DNA of 64,000 nt from Acanthochromis polyacanthus (Eukaryota; Chordata; Actinopteri; Pomacentridae): the NCBI RefSeq assembly GCF_021347895.1, contig NC_067127.1, forward strand, positions 16,836,984 through 16,900,983, in the 5' to 3' direction. How positions within the stretch are numbered: the stretch's first letter is position 1; every line of letters begins with the position of its first letter. The notes under the pieces are model-generated. The model was given only the letters and a program-made list of their open reading frames with translations. It searched no databases and was not told where the DNA came from. Below are positions 27,701 to 38,006 of the stretch, piece by piece. The translations under genes were made by a program, and so were the position numbers.

Positions 27701-30700
27701 AAACTCCATTAAACCCTCTTTTAAACAAGAACTTTATTTTAAGCATTTTAACCAAAAACCCCATTTAAACTAATCGCTTTTCAGCTGAAGGAAGACATGG
27801 CTCACGAATGCTAATGCACCTACTTAATTCTAGGTAGTGTGTGTGTGACTTATTTACACTCAATAGAACACAAACAGGAGACACTAGAGGCTCCTAATGC
27901 CCCACAATTTTCCTCATCAATATGGAAATCTATGCAGTAAGGTACTCCAAAAAGCTAATGCACCATGATTACATAATGCCTGCAACCTCTACCCCAGTGG
28001 CAGGACAGGAAATTCTGAAAACAAAATCTGTCATTCTGAAGTTTTTTTTAATGTTTTGAATCATCTAATTCTGTTTGATTCACTGGCGATAATGTTGTGT
28101 TAAAGGTGTTGCAGTAAAACAACATATTGAAGAGACTGGAGCTCATTATACACACAGTTTTTACTCACCCTAAGGGAGACAAAATCTTCATTACAGACCA
28201 TTTAAGAAGTGAGCGCACTGATGAGATGAGATCTTACCAGAATTTCAGTGCATCTTTGGTGCTGGGGTTGGGGTGGTGCTGCACGTAGTGGAAGAGACAG
28301 AGGAAATTCTCCAGACTCTGAAGGCTGACCTGGTAAGAGACAGTGACACAAAAATGAGGCACAAGAGTAGCAACACGAATCAAAGTCAGATTTTTACTTA
28401 CGTGAAAAATAAAGAGGAACTGAAATGAATGCACTCCACAAAAACATTTCCTTTTTACTTGACAACTCATTGTGACATTACTGTAGATCATTTTAAGGTT
28501 TTAAGTTATTCTAAATGATGGCACAGTCAATTACATAGTGGTGTACGAGCCCCTAATGTCATTACGTGAGACTATTGCTTCAATATTGATTTTCCAGGTC
28601 AGACAAAGTGCAGCAAGTATATTATATTTCTTCTCTCTAACCCGCCAATACAGAAGCAAAGAGCCCCATTTCCTTCTTTACTCACTTAATACAAAAAAAT
28701 TAGTTATCAGAACCTGAAAGCGAATTGTAGATACATTACCGCGCATATATTTCCTAGGGCGATTCTGTCCAAACTCCCCCATCTCATGATCAAAGTAAAT
28801 CATCATTGCTTTGAACAAAATGCAAGGTACAGAGAAGCAATTTATAATCAGTGATACAAAGAATAGTACTGAAGAATCTCACAATCTGGGGAAACAAAGA
28901 CTGCATAAAGAGGAAAATCAGACTGTGCAGCGTGAACCTGACCACAGAACGAGATCAGAGCTGGAAAACCAACCAGGGCTTTCTTAACAGTGAGAAAAGC
29001 CACCTAACTGCTTTTAACTGTATTACTGCTTATGGGGTAGTGTGTTAATACCTTCCCAGCAGACGTGTGAGTCACTAAGCCAGCGTACTGCCATCCCTCA
29101 CACCACAACGGAGCTACCTTTACACCTCTGTTAATCTGACACCACTGACTGGATTCATTCAGGCAATGCTGATCCCTGACTGACGTGGCTGCCCTGAGCG
29201 TCTGGGTCACGAAGCCAAAGACACCACGCAGCGCCAATCATGTTACAAGCAGCCTGACGTATGACGGCACTAACAGGATATTGAGAGGATGGAAACAACC
29301 TGAAAGGATACAATTCTTTGAAATGTGAGGTTGTATACCATTTTTTTTATTACGAAGCGTAATTGTCAAAATGCCGCAACGTCTATAGTAACGCAATACT
29401 TATGTAAAGCTAAGATACTCCTTTTACCGTCAGCATATTTCAGTAAACTACAAACAAACTTCAATCAAATCAACTTGATGGCACAGCTTTTCTCCTCCCA
29501 ACTCTGAAATCCTACCAAAATATAGCCTCACCAATTCAATATTAAACAAAAAATAAAGACATTTGGATCATCAAAGCATACAAGGTGACTGACATCATTT
29601 TGTGTATAAGTCTTGATAAGTAATACGGATATAAAATAATGTGTTTACAATACACTATCATGAAGCAACATGCTTTCACGCTACTTTACTAATCGGCAGC
29701 AAAGACATTGAAGAACAAGACTGCTAGCAAGCAAACAAGGATGTAAGCAGCATAGGATTCAAAATGTTCAGAACACACACTGGTTTTTGGAGTGAGGAAA
29801 AGAAATCAGCAGAGATATCACGCTGAATTTCAGGGAAAAAATTCATAACGTAAACATAAGTTTTGTAAGTTTACGAGGAAGTACAGAGACATTAAATTTT
29901 TTCTGGCTTTGAAGAAGATTGTACAATTTTACTCATTACAAATCTCAACAAACACTACAGTGTGGTTTTTTTTTTTTTTTAAAAGTACGCCAGAATTCAT
30001 GTGCACCATGGACTCCCTACAAAAAAGGGGATTGTATAAATTTGGACACAGTGATGTTTTTGTACAATAAAGTTACAGCACATCATTTAGCTGCACGAAT
30101 CCAGCTCCATTTTAGAATCTATTCTTATCACATTCCTAAGAGTGCAAAGTGACAAAAAAAGGCAAGTGAAGTCACACAATCCTTTTCAGAATAAATATAG
30201 TGTTGACTGCAGAAATAGCATATTGACTTGACTGATTTTATCGCTCAGTGTGACTGCGGACTCATTTCTAGGGTATAGTATGACTCAACCATAACTCACT
30301 CTTGTAGGGTTTTCTACTGCAGGCAGTACCCATTACCTTATTTTGTTGTCATTTTGCTTTGCCTGTAGAATATTCAGACTCTCTGACTATTAAGCATCAC
30401 GACCAGCCACACAACATGTATTTTGCTAAAATCAGAGTGGTTACCCTATTATGTCTGTGTCACTTTTAAGTGATCACAGCAGTTTCACTATGCGATGATG
30501 ATCAAGAATCCCACCTACGTTGAGGGAGTCCCGTCTGCAGTGGAAAACGCAGCAGAAAGAAGTACATAGCAACAAATGTGAGCGAAGTCATGTCGAGTCG
30601 TACCCTGAAGCGGAAATGAGGCCAAACACCAGAGGGGAAACTCTGAGATCAGTTATTCAGGTACCGGCTGTTTTGTCGCTCCTCAGCTTTTGCTGCTAAG

Positions 30701-33700
30701 ATGAGGACGAAGACTGGGGCTACATTTCAGGGAAACCCACCTATGATGTACATGTAGGTGGTGAGTCAACTTCCTTCCTGTGTCTCAACTGTTCATTTAT
30801 TTAATTAAAAGTGGTTTAAGAAGTCAAGTTTGATTTTTCACAGGACTAAAAAAGATGCACATATTTATGCCAAGTAACCTTAAGTACCAGATGAGGATGA
30901 AGGTGCAGAGTTGACCACACTCACCGGGGGCAGGGAGGGGCAGGGAGGGTGACACTTCAACAGCTGAGGCAACAACCCACCCAAGCAGTGATGTGATGGG
31001 TGGGGGTCACTGCACATCAGGGGGCTGGACAACATCGCACACAGGAGACGGGGGTGAAAGGAAGAAACAGAAATGCTTGGATCATGAGAGAGACAGGAAA
31101 GGACAGGGAAGAACATGAAAGCTGACGAGAACATAAAGGTGGAAGAAATAAATGCAGCAACAGATGAGAGCAACGATAAACAGGGGGTCGTGATTGGCAG
31201 GAGATCGACGCTTCAAGGTTGCCAAAACTGTTATTAGTTTAATAAATAATCCCTGAAGCAATGCTGGAGCTGTGCGCTCCCTCTGTTAAATTAATCTCCC
31301 AGAATGAGTATTTAAAATGACTTGGTGTGTCCTTGTGCTATCTGTGTACCTGCGTTGTGGTCGTACTCCTCATATGGGAAAGGGAAACTGAATGGTTCAA
31401 GATAACGCTAATTTCCCGGCAACGGGTTTGTTTTTTCCTCCGAGGCTCAAATCCAATATTACAATGCACTCGGCCTCAACCAGGCAGCATGATTTGATAA
31501 TGGAGAGACTGCCAATACCGATTAATACAGCTTAGGAGGGAAATCAACAGTTCACAAAGCTCAGTGAACGCATTTCTGGAAACTGAAGGAAAGCATTGAC
31601 CTTTCCTCTGCAGTGATGAATTTCTTCATTCACTCATTTGTCATACAGACAAATCCATCTATCCTATCCAAGAGGGCTGAGACATACTGCTGGAGATTCA
31701 TGCCCCTTGTATGTCATGGGCTCTTTTTTCTATTCATTTTATAGTTTGGTGACAGAGGAATTCAGTGTAAAAACATCAATAAGATGAAGTCAACCTTTTC
31801 TTTTGCTGTTCCCTTGTAGATTAAGATTAAATTAGTAAATGTAAATATATTTAAGCTGGATAATAAGACACAAACAATGTACATTCCCTCCAGAAATGGG
31901 TAAAACAACAATACTTCCTTACTCTATTTTGCATGAGAGGAAAAGGCCGGTTTGAAAACTGAAACCCTGAATTGTTGTAATTGCTCAGATACAGTGGCAG
32001 TGACCTGTGTCTTTATCCAATGTGGAGATCATGGGAGACCGAGTCATGGGAGTCTGATGGCTGAGTCACTCATGCTGGTACAGACTTTCCTCTCAAGCTC
32101 TCTTTGGATAATTGGGTAGACTACAACTTGGCAGCGGCAGTGAAAGCGATGTGATCCTGTCCTCATGAGAGAGGACGTGGGGCGTTGGTTATGCAATGTT
32201 TTTTTCCGCTTTCAGATCCCTACTGATCTAATTTGACATTTGGGTGATGAGCATCATGAGGAGACCCTAACGCTGCACATTTCCTCACAAAGTGTGAGTC
32301 AGAGAGCAGAGTCGCTTCACAAAACACCATAAATAACCGTGAAGGTTTTCTTCCATTAAGACATACACAAAATGTCAGTAGGCCACAAACAAAAGCACGC
32401 TTGTGTTTTTGCCAGTGTCAGGTCCATCCTGTCACAAGCAGTGACCTTTATCCGAGCATAGCTACTGTGCAGGAAATGAAAATGTGTTACCATGTGAATA
32501 ATCTGCTTCATTGTTTTCATTACAGGGAGGCTGCTTGTAAGCTGGAGTTGGTCAAAATTACAACCCAAACATCCTGCTCTGGCCTCTCTCTTCCCCAGTG
32601 GCCTGAGAGACTGTGTTTTTGAGGAGCAATCTGACTTAATAACATGACACTGGGTGGAAAAAAGCTGAGCCAGAGCATTGGCTGAGGTCTGACTCAACCC
32701 AGAACCAGAGAGATGAATTATTCATCCATTCAGGCAATCGTTTGGAACAGCCCCAGCGACCAGGGTGAGTAGGAGTTAGGTTGAAACTAAGGGCGGAACA
32801 ATAAATACAGATGTGAAACAAGTTCTATGGTCAGCCGGGCAAGCAACTTCACTAAAGGCTCCATGGAAAGTAAAGTCAGAGCAGACTCCAAATCATGAAA
32901 GTGACACTGCATAAAATTAAAACACAACAACAACCCATGCTAAATGCAGTGTGATAATCACAAGACAGAGTGATCGGAACATGACTGCATGATGTTGACG
33001 TTTAGACACTTGAATTTCACTTAGGAAAATCTTAGCCAGGGTGACTTTGCTAAAAAATTGTAAGAGAAAACTACTGAGGAATAAATAGGACTAAACATCA
33101 TATGTGATTTTGACATAGCAGGTTGGTTTTGAAAGAGAAAGTTTTAGTGTAACCCTCATTTCTCACTTCAGGTTTGGAATTAGTAACTCTGAAAACAAAT
33201 TGGATGAGAAATCTGCAGCCTGTATCTCATCTGGTTAGCATTTTTAAGTTGATTAGATTATTTCAGAAATACACCAAAAATGCACTATCATGTGTGTGCT
33301 GCTAAGAAATTGGGCTGGTTTAGTTGATGAATAATATTACATTTCACACTTTTGAGAAGCATATGCAGTCATGGACAAACAAGGGTTAAATGCAAACATT
33401 ACTTTACGGATGTGCGGCTGGAAACAAGTTGTGGTAATGGGCCATTTAGTGTCATCCAGCCTCGGAAAGAAAAGAAAATAATATCATGAATAACGTTTCC
33501 ATTTAACTAGACTGCTGTATGAAAATTACAAGAGAAACCGATTAATGAAGCAATTACTTTTTCCCACTTTACCGTGCTCTCAGTTGCTCGTTAGTGGAAT
33601 TTGATCCATAAACATTATCGCCAATTGCTTTAGATAGATAAAGCAGTTATACACATTTACAGATGACCTTGTTCGAGAAACTGCACAGCAAAACATCTTA

Positions 33701-36065
33701 GTTAATACATTTATGGAACGATGTGTACAGCACCGTCTTGAACCAAAATATCAAAAGTATAGTGCACATCGGTCTCACATTGTTCTGTCCTGACAAGCCA
33801 AATAATTCACATTAGGGATGGAGTGGAAGCAGCCCTGCCATCTTTACTCCCTCTTTAGTATTCACTGCATTTTGCCTTATGCTTTGCTCGACAAGTTTAA
33901 TCTTCTTTAGACAAGGATTCAGGGCTTTACCACAGAAGGAATGTGAAGCGGAGAACAGAGCTTGGAAAGGTAATGACAAGTAACGTGGGTGGAATATGTG
34001 ACCGGGGGTTGTCCTCTTTTAGAAAAATCACTAAATTTAATCAGCTTTGTACACAAGTTTCAGACACCGAGAGACACTGCCTGGACAATGGTCAATAAAA
34101 GTAAAGCATATCAGGATTATGAACCACCAAAAACATGACTGATGTTAGAAAAGCTACAGAACAATACTTACAACATGAGTCCAGATTTGTCAACCAATTG
34201 TATGCAAAGTTAAACCCAACCACAGATAACACTAGTCCACGACTGTAACTGATTTGTCTGACCGAATTCAAAGTCATGCTGACCCGCCAAGGATCATTTA
34301 CCTACAGCTCCTTGATACAAAAGGACAGAAAAAGTGAAGTGGCATGCACACTTCACGTTGCAGTTTTGAAAACATCCTGTTACCTCATAATGAAACTGAA
34401 CAATCTACAAGCAGCACAGCCTGGTCTCCTGCTTGGCTCCCAGCCAGGCAACCATTCTACTAAATGGACTCTGCTCATCAAGATGCAGAGAGGCTGGACA
34501 GAATGGAAAGTGTCCCCACAGATACTTTGACGCAAGTGTGCCTGAGGAGAATATCCACTGTAGCAGAACACACCAATACGGCAGTTTTGGCTCCATAAAG
34601 GAAGAAATTCTAAAGAATGGAAAAAGGCTTAATGCCAGTAATCCTGTTATACTGAAGGTCTAATACAAATGCACTTACTTAACTAAAAGCCATTGTGATT
34701 TCAGGGGATTCTATATGTTAATTACAGATATCTAAGGGGCATTATTGCACAGTGAGTATACAATAAGTACCAGGGGTGGGTGCGACAAGTAGGAAAGTGA
34801 ATCATTGCTTTTGCTTATAAGCAGACCTTGGCAGAACCACCTAAACAGTTTCCTTCAAGCTGCTGAGACTGTACTTTCTTTTGACTCCAAAAAATACTTG
34901 AGGAAGTAAAAGGATCATTTTTCTGACCTGTCTGGTCTCTCAGAAATGGATCTGCTGACAATGAAGTCACAAGAGAAAACAAAGAGGGGAAGACTGAGGT
35001 CAGGTTTAACCAATCTACCGATGCTGGCCTTGGTCAGAGCGCCGTGAACCAGTGACAGAAATATCAGTGTGAGATTAATCATGGCAGAAATTAAAACAGA
35101 AAGCAGAAAGATGACCGACAATAAGAAAAGACGAGGAAGTAGTGAGTAGACGCTGCAGTCTACTGCTATTTTCACACCTTATTTTTTGTTGTTGTTGTAC
35201 TATCTTATTGATTGCTGCAGGAGAAGGTGTCCGTTTGCATTCCAAGTCTCGCTGTTAAGTGCAATCACAGAACTGGATGCTCTGTATCCAGTAAGGTGGT
35301 CCAATAGGCAGGGTAGAGTCGTGCCGCTTTTGGGACATTTCTCATGATCACTTTGTCATGTTTACCTGTTTATTGACTGCTACAAATAGAAGACATCACT
35401 TTGGGCGAGGTGGTAGGAACAGACAGCATACACTTGTGCTCTGATGGGACTAAAGTCGAGAAAAAAATATAATTTCCAAGTACGCAACAGCATCCGTGTG
35501 AGTGCTACAGGCTGTCAGTGTGTGTCCCCATCAGGTTCAATCAGGAGGGAAAGCTACAGTATGAGCAAACTGGAGAGTACAGCTGTGCTCACTTAACCAT
35601 CTTTCTGCATCTTATACACACAAGGACACACACACACACACACATCCGCACAACACTTTGATCACTGCGAAGTTGACAGGTGGAGGAGCAAACACGGGCG
35701 TCCCAGGGGACTCGTCACAACAAAAGTGACATAAAAAGTTACCATTAATAGAAAGGCAGAGTCTGCTTGGTGCAGCCAAAAGTGCTATTACTATGGCAAC
35801 TGAGAAAAAGCCAGAACCAATTCCACAGCTGATATCCCTAATGCAGACCAACGTGATTAAGAAAGCGACGAAGCACTGCACACCACCACCGAGATGATGA
35901 TTATAGAGGAAGTCATTATTTCCAAGATAGAAAGAAAGAAAATCCCTACAGGCTTTCTCAGCACTCATTAGCTTCAGAAATGATAGTAGGTCTGTCTTTA
36001 AAAGGACAAATCGTACGTGATACATCAGACGTAATGGACTAACATTATGGCTAAATCAGCTCATC

Positions 36066-36120
<55 letters not shown>

Positions 36121-37815
36121 GGTGGATCACACTTATCCCTGCAGTCTGATCCTAATCCAAGTCTCGTGATCTGGCTGCTGTTCGCTCTCTGACAGGAGGA
36201 GGGGGATGAAAAGTGCTGCAGAAGAGGCCTGACAGAGATTTGAAAACCGCTGTCGCTCACTCCTGTGACACGCTGGTGCAAAACTGACGGCATATTTCCG
36301 CAATGCTAACAACACAAAAAGCCTGTGATTTACACCTGCCTCCGCCTCTGTGTGGTGACTCATTGCCGTTCTGGGGAAACTCAAAGATCTTAAAGAGATT
36401 TAGGACATGTCCCGAACAATGTGGCAATTCATTTTCTTGGACAGTTATTTTTACTGTCCATTCAACCTCAGCGGTGGAATGACACATATTGAGTGACTCT
36501 TCACCCTGTGGTTACATCCTTAAACAATCATAGACTATATAATTCTGCACAAAAGTCATTTTTACAAAAGGCTCTCTATTGTCACTGATCTCAGAACAGT
36601 TGAGACCAAGAAAGAAAGTCATGTGGCCTGGATAGAAGAATGTCGCTGAGCAATGTTTTCTACTGTTGGATAATGTTACCTCATTAAACATTTTATCAAG
36701 ATTGAGATCCATTACGGGCACTAGCATCCCACGACTGTTGATGCAGTAAAGATATCATACTAGATAAAGCAAATTATATAGTAAATTCAGGGAGTGTATG
36801 TCACATACTGAATACCCAGCTTGTATCAACTTGCTGTATGAATCCAGTTTTGCAACTCACACTTGACCATAATAACGACTTTGCCTCAATCAGAAAAAAC
36901 AAGATACATTTAATTGTATTCAATCCTCTCCAAATGAAATTTCATGAATTTAAAGTTTTATTTTTCCAGGACTACTGATACGTTGTTCCATAAAAGTAAG
37001 CATCACCAGGGAAAGACCCCTGAACGGAGCCTGTATCACAAAGGTGTCCTGCCAGAAAGTGATCATCTGCCAAAAACGGTTTTGCTGCTTCTTGTTAAAG
37101 CTGTACTGCCACGTTCACATACGCCCACAGCTGCTTTAATCTGGATCAAACAGTCATATGGTGCAAATACACATAGCTTCATGTCTGTGGTAACAGCTAA
37201 AGTGTGAAACTTAACCACTTCTTCCATCCAAATCATTGTGACCAAAAAAATGTTTGCAATGTGACATTTAGGAGGCCTTTAAGTATTGGTTCAGTCTTGT
37301 TTACAGTGTTTTGCACTGTGTTTCTATATCCTTGATTAGACTGTAATGAACACGATTTTTAGATGGATTTTCTATATAAAAGAGATTTAATCCCTTTTGT
37401 AATTGTCCAATGAGCTATAATCTCTAAGCTACAACCATCCTGAATGAAGCCAAGTCATTTGGGTGGATTAATGACCTTTCAGTCACAATCTAGTAGCTAA
37501 AACCATTTTTAGGCAGGTGGAAAAGTGCATTTTATAAGTTTTATTTGCTATTTAAAGCAGTTTTAACAGGTAAAAACAACTGTAATGGTTATAATCTACT
37601 GTAGGGCACAAAGCAGTTAAAGTAATGCAGAGATAAAAGGATAACTGCTCATATGAATGGCAATTAGTTTGTGGCAGGTGATCCCTTTCTGGCACAGCAC
37701 CTATTCCTGCTTCAGTCTGCCAACAGCTTCATACCTGCAGATCCGCTCCTTGCAGTCTACAGTCCATGTACTTTTCCCACGCATATGACAAATCAGTCTG
37801 CTGTGGACTGGCCAT
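350..37815 (-). CDS. lyst: lyst, lysosomal trafficking regulator, N-terminal half (18 exons, partial)
   Basis: LYST is a very large BEACH-family scaffold that controls size, fission and secretion of lysosomes and lysosome-related organelles; human loss causes Chediak-Higashi syndrome. Coding segments read 5' to 3' on the minus strand: 37815-37735, 28329-28238, 22720-22522, 19322-19232, 18355-16255, 13337-12389, 12271-12086 (or -12110), 9672-9516, 7585-7374, 6614-6462, 5749-5380, 5289-5133, 5026-4853, 4760-4600, 3150-2960, 2337-2092, 1535-1362, 499-350. Every junction is GT-AG and every phase matches, giving about 1,888 codons from the canonical Met and 60 more if the upstream ATG is used. Diagnostic blocks recognised from vertebrate LYST include [59 protein letters not shown] and GQNCWPH. 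The PH, BEACH and WD40 domains are outside the window (to the left). The position next to nid1 supports orthology. Confidence 0.95.
500..1361 (-). other. lyst intron
   Basis: AT-rich intron. A short (TA)-rich stretch lies near 940-956. No other feature was seen. Confidence 0.85.
1362..1535 (-). CDS. lyst: lyst exon ([19 protein letters not shown])
   Basis: The 58-codon exon encodes [20 protein letters not shown] then [20 protein letters not shown] and [31 protein letters not shown] is a LYST hallmark. Phase 0 at both ends. Confidence 0.94.
2092..2337 (-). CDS. lyst: lyst exon ([14 protein letters not shown])
   Basis: The 82-codon exon encodes [20 protein letters not shown] then [40 protein letters not shown] and [20 protein letters not shown], ending AQ. 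This is strongly conserved in LYST. Phase 0 at both ends. Confidence 0.95.
2960..3150 (-). CDS. lyst: lyst exon ([24 protein letters not shown])
   Basis: It encodes [20 protein letters not shown] then [20 protein letters not shown] and [20 protein letters not shown], ending TLV. It closes the ConA-like region. The acceptor is at 3151 (cag) with GG completing a Gly codon. Confidence 0.93.
4600..4760 (-). CDS. lyst: lyst ConA-like domain exon ([14 protein letters not shown])
   Basis: It encodes [20 protein letters not shown] then [20 protein letters not shown] and [17 protein letters not shown](T/S)[12 protein letters not shown] is almost invariant in vertebrate LYST. Confidence 0.95.
4853..5026 (-). 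CDS. lyst: lyst ConA-like domain exon ([18 protein letters not shown])
   Basis: It encodes [20 protein letters not shown] then [20 protein letters not shown] and [17 protein letters not shown]. The W-H-LTY core is typical of LamG-like folds in BEACH proteins. Donor TG/gtgagg, phase 2. Confidence 0.95.
5133..5289 (-). CDS. lyst: lyst ConA-like domain exon
   Basis: It encodes [20 protein letters not shown] then [20 protein letters not shown] and [13 protein letters not shown]. It is separated from the preceding exon by a short intron of 90 nt (5290-5379). The split Asp codon (G/AT) joins in frame. Confidence 0.93.
5380..5749 (-). CDS. lyst: lyst exon opening the ConA-like domain
   Basis: It encodes [20 protein letters not shown], a linker, then [20 protein letters not shown] and [20 protein letters not shown]. 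The GQNCWPH..GFS.S.W strand is the start of the concanavalin A-like (LamG-type) domain found in BEACH proteins. Phase 0 in and 1 out. Confidence 0.94.
6462..6614 (-). CDS. lyst: lyst exon (ENCLRNLL...FLEKTPPT)
   Basis: The 51-codon exon encodes [20 protein letters not shown] then [20 protein letters not shown] and [11 protein letters not shown]. Donor ACT/gtaaat, phase 0 at both ends. The loop between NLL and the QTVLVELL helix appears about nine residues shorter than I recall for mammalian LYST. Confidence 0.9.
7374..7585 (-). CDS. lyst: lyst exon ([20 protein letters not shown])
   Basis: It encodes [20 protein letters not shown] through [20 protein letters not shown] and [20 protein letters not shown] to LLYDQ. 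Acceptor ctctcag, donor CAG/gtcaga, phase 1 in and 0 out. Confidence 0.93.
7586..9515 (-). other. lyst intron
   Basis: No exon was recognised. Contains a poly-A stretch near 8822-8837 and otherwise unique-looking sequence. Confidence 0.8.
9516..9672 (-). CDS. lyst: lyst acidic exon ([15 protein letters not shown])
   Basis: The 157-nt exon encodes [20 protein letters not shown] then [20 protein letters not shown] and [12 protein letters not shown]. The block [15 protein letters not shown] matches mammalian LYST ([15 protein letters not shown]). Just upstream of its acceptor the transcribed strand carries a (TC)n tract that is part of the GA microsatellite at 9694-9737. Confidence 0.94.
9673..12085 (-). 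other. lyst intron
   Basis: It carries the GA microsatellite at its 3' end as transcribed and a weak CA-rich patch near 10079-10105. Nothing else was recognised. Confidence 0.8.
9694..9738. repeat. (GA)n microsatellite at a lyst splice acceptor
   Basis: About 22 GA units. On the transcribed strand this is (TC)n lying about 20 nt upstream of the acceptor of exon 9516-9672, so it forms part of the polypyrimidine tract. Confidence 0.95.
12086..12271 (-). CDS. lyst: lyst exon with two in-frame alternative donors
   Basis: It encodes [20 protein letters not shown] then [20 protein letters not shown]. Two GTGAGT donors are 24 nt apart and both in phase 0: after AGG (exon edge 12110) and after CCT (edge 12086). 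Use of the second adds eight residues (VSPALGEP). The first has the better consensus. Confidence 0.9.
12389..13337 (-). CDS. lyst: lyst exon (949 nt) with [15 protein letters not shown] motif
   Basis: It starts [20 protein letters not shown] and includes [70 protein letters not shown] and [18 protein letters not shown], ending PELSYQ. The Lys/Asp/Ser-rich linker ([19 protein letters not shown]) is poorly conserved. The acidic SEDTSGYDS block is highly conserved in vertebrates and is a plausible CK2-type phosphosite cluster (inference). Confidence 0.95.
13338..16254 (-). other. lyst intron
   Basis: It contains one decayed SINE-like copy (15390-15540). A 154-codon open frame on the plus strand at 13578-14042 shows no recognisable family and looks accidental. 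Confidence 0.8.
15390..15540 (-). repeat. degenerate inverted copy of the GGAT-tailed SINE-like repeat
   Basis: The sequence catccagctatctattt, then gatcctgtttagggtcgcaa and ccaatcccagcatgc reads as a decayed reverse-strand copy of the 3' half of the element at 40.7-41.0 kb. It lies in a lyst intron. Confidence 0.6.
16255..18355 (-). CDS. lyst: lyst giant exon (2,101 nt, 700 codons)
   Basis: This is the single very long internal exon characteristic of LYST. It starts [11 protein letters not shown], passes a basic Ser/Arg region ([16 protein letters not shown]), the conserved [20 protein letters not shown] block, a lineage-specific Gly run ([13 protein letters not shown]), [40 protein letters not shown] and [20 protein letters not shown], and ends LPALLKSR. 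It represents ARM/HEAT-like helical scaffold. Phase 2 at both ends, giving a split Asp and a split Arg codon. Confidence 0.96.
19232..19322 (-). CDS. lyst: lyst exon ([20 protein letters not shown])
   Basis: This 91-nt exon runs from acceptor attcacag to a weak donor G/gttggt. It encodes a Leu-rich helix ending in PVQEEKAP and is nearly identical to the mammalian segment. Phase 0 in and 1 out; the leftover G plus AT of the next exon make Asp. Confidence 0.92.
19323..22521 (-). other. lyst intron
   Basis: About 3.2 kb of AT-rich sequence with one dispersed-repeat fragment near 21.24-21.34 kb. No exon was recognised. Confidence 0.8.
21235..21336. repeat. dispersed teleost repeat fragment
   Basis: The stretch gggacaaataaaaggaaaaa then ccaacattaagtgtcttagt and ggggcaccacgtgctggtag resembles a widely dispersed fish repeat. 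Class and ends are not resolved. It lies in a lyst intron. Confidence 0.45.
22522..22720 (-). CDS. lyst: lyst exon with canonical start Met (22713)
   Basis: The acceptor is tgttgtag and the donor CAG/gtaagg. From ATG 22713 it encodes 64 residues, [16 protein letters not shown] onward, with an acidic stretch ([11 protein letters not shown]) and ending LDSIIDQ. This aligns with the known N-terminus of mammalian LYST. The seven bases before the ATG (CTCAGAC) are open in the frame of the upstream exons. Confidence 0.93.
22721..28237 (-). other. lyst intron
   Basis: About 5.5 kb with a tRNA-derived SINE at 25190-25342. No additional exon was recognised. Confidence 0.75.
25190..25342 (+). repeat. 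tRNA-derived SINE
   Basis: The head resembles a type II tRNA: A box in tggctgagcggtttaagc and B box in gggattcaagcccc. It is followed by a teleost SINE body with cagactgcacttggttgtca and a tail gtgcaatgacaataaagttt. It is not a functional tRNA gene because it lacks a complete cloverleaf and continues into the SINE body. It lies in a lyst intron. Confidence 0.75.
28238..28329 (-). CDS. lyst: lyst second upstream exon (coding if the upstream ATG is used)
   Basis: The acceptor is tctcttaccag and the donor TG/gtaaga. The 92-nt exon reads openly as [20 protein letters not shown] and onward for 30 codons, then leaves two bases (TG) that join C of the next exon to make Cys, followed by Ser-Asp-Met. 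Phase 0 in and phase 2 out fit both neighbours. Leu/Phe/His-rich, helix-like composition suggests real coding. If it is not translated it is 5'UTR. Confidence 0.65.
28330..37734 (-). other. large lyst 5' intron
   Basis: About 9.4 kb separating the two upstream lyst exons. It holds the GT and CA microsatellites near 36.1 and 35.6 kb. No coding exon or structured RNA was recognised; regulatory elements are likely but cannot be seen directly. Confidence 0.7.
36067..36118. repeat. (GT)n microsatellite
   Basis: About 25 GT units with one interruption near the start. It lies in the large lyst intron between the two upstream exons. A short (CA)n is also present at 35627-35645. Confidence 0.95.
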
Positions 37816-38006
37816 GGCGTCCACACCTCCAGTCTGGACGTTGAAGAAGTCAGGATTTACTAAATTCTCCTGTGGGGTTCCTCTCTAATCCTCCAGCAGG
37901 CTGGAAGTGGCCTGGACAGCCCGAACGAAGCCCCAAATGTCCTCCTGGGTCTTTCATAGCAGGTTCATGCTTCACTGCGCTGCTTTGCCACTTTTAAATT
38001 AGGCTT
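37735..38006 (-). CDS. lyst: lyst upstream exon: 5'UTR with two uORFs plus putative start ATG (37815)
   Basis: The minus strand shows a good acceptor (pyrimidine tract then cag) ending at 38007 and a donor CAG/gtatga after 37735. An ATG at 37815-37813 sits in a near-perfect Kozak context (gacgccATGG) and opens 27 codons beginning [15 protein letters not shown], ending in phase 0. The 92-nt exon at 28238-28329 continues this frame and joins the canonical first coding exon in frame. Mammalian LYST is normally given as starting later (MSTDSNSLAREF), so the coding status of this exon is an inference. Bases 37816-38006 are 5'UTR with two short upstream ORFs. Confidence 0.6.
37850..37957 (-). promoter_or_regulatory. 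uORF2 in lyst leader (35 codons)
   Basis: This ORF starts at an ATG at 37957 and stops at 37850, 34 nt before the strong-Kozak ATG at 37815. The spacing would allow reinitiation at the main start. The peptide has no recognised similarity. Confidence 0.4.
37954..37968 (-). promoter_or_regulatory. uORF1 in lyst leader (4 codons)
   Basis: A short ATG ORF (MNLL, stop) lies in the lyst leader and overlaps the start of the next uORF. Such uORFs commonly reduce initiation downstream; a regulatory effect here is inferred. Confidence 0.4.

Noticed and set aside
30880..31173. 97-codon Ser/Pro-rich open frame on the minus strand
   Set aside because: It has no recognisable similarity, no plausible splice context with lyst, and low-complexity composition.
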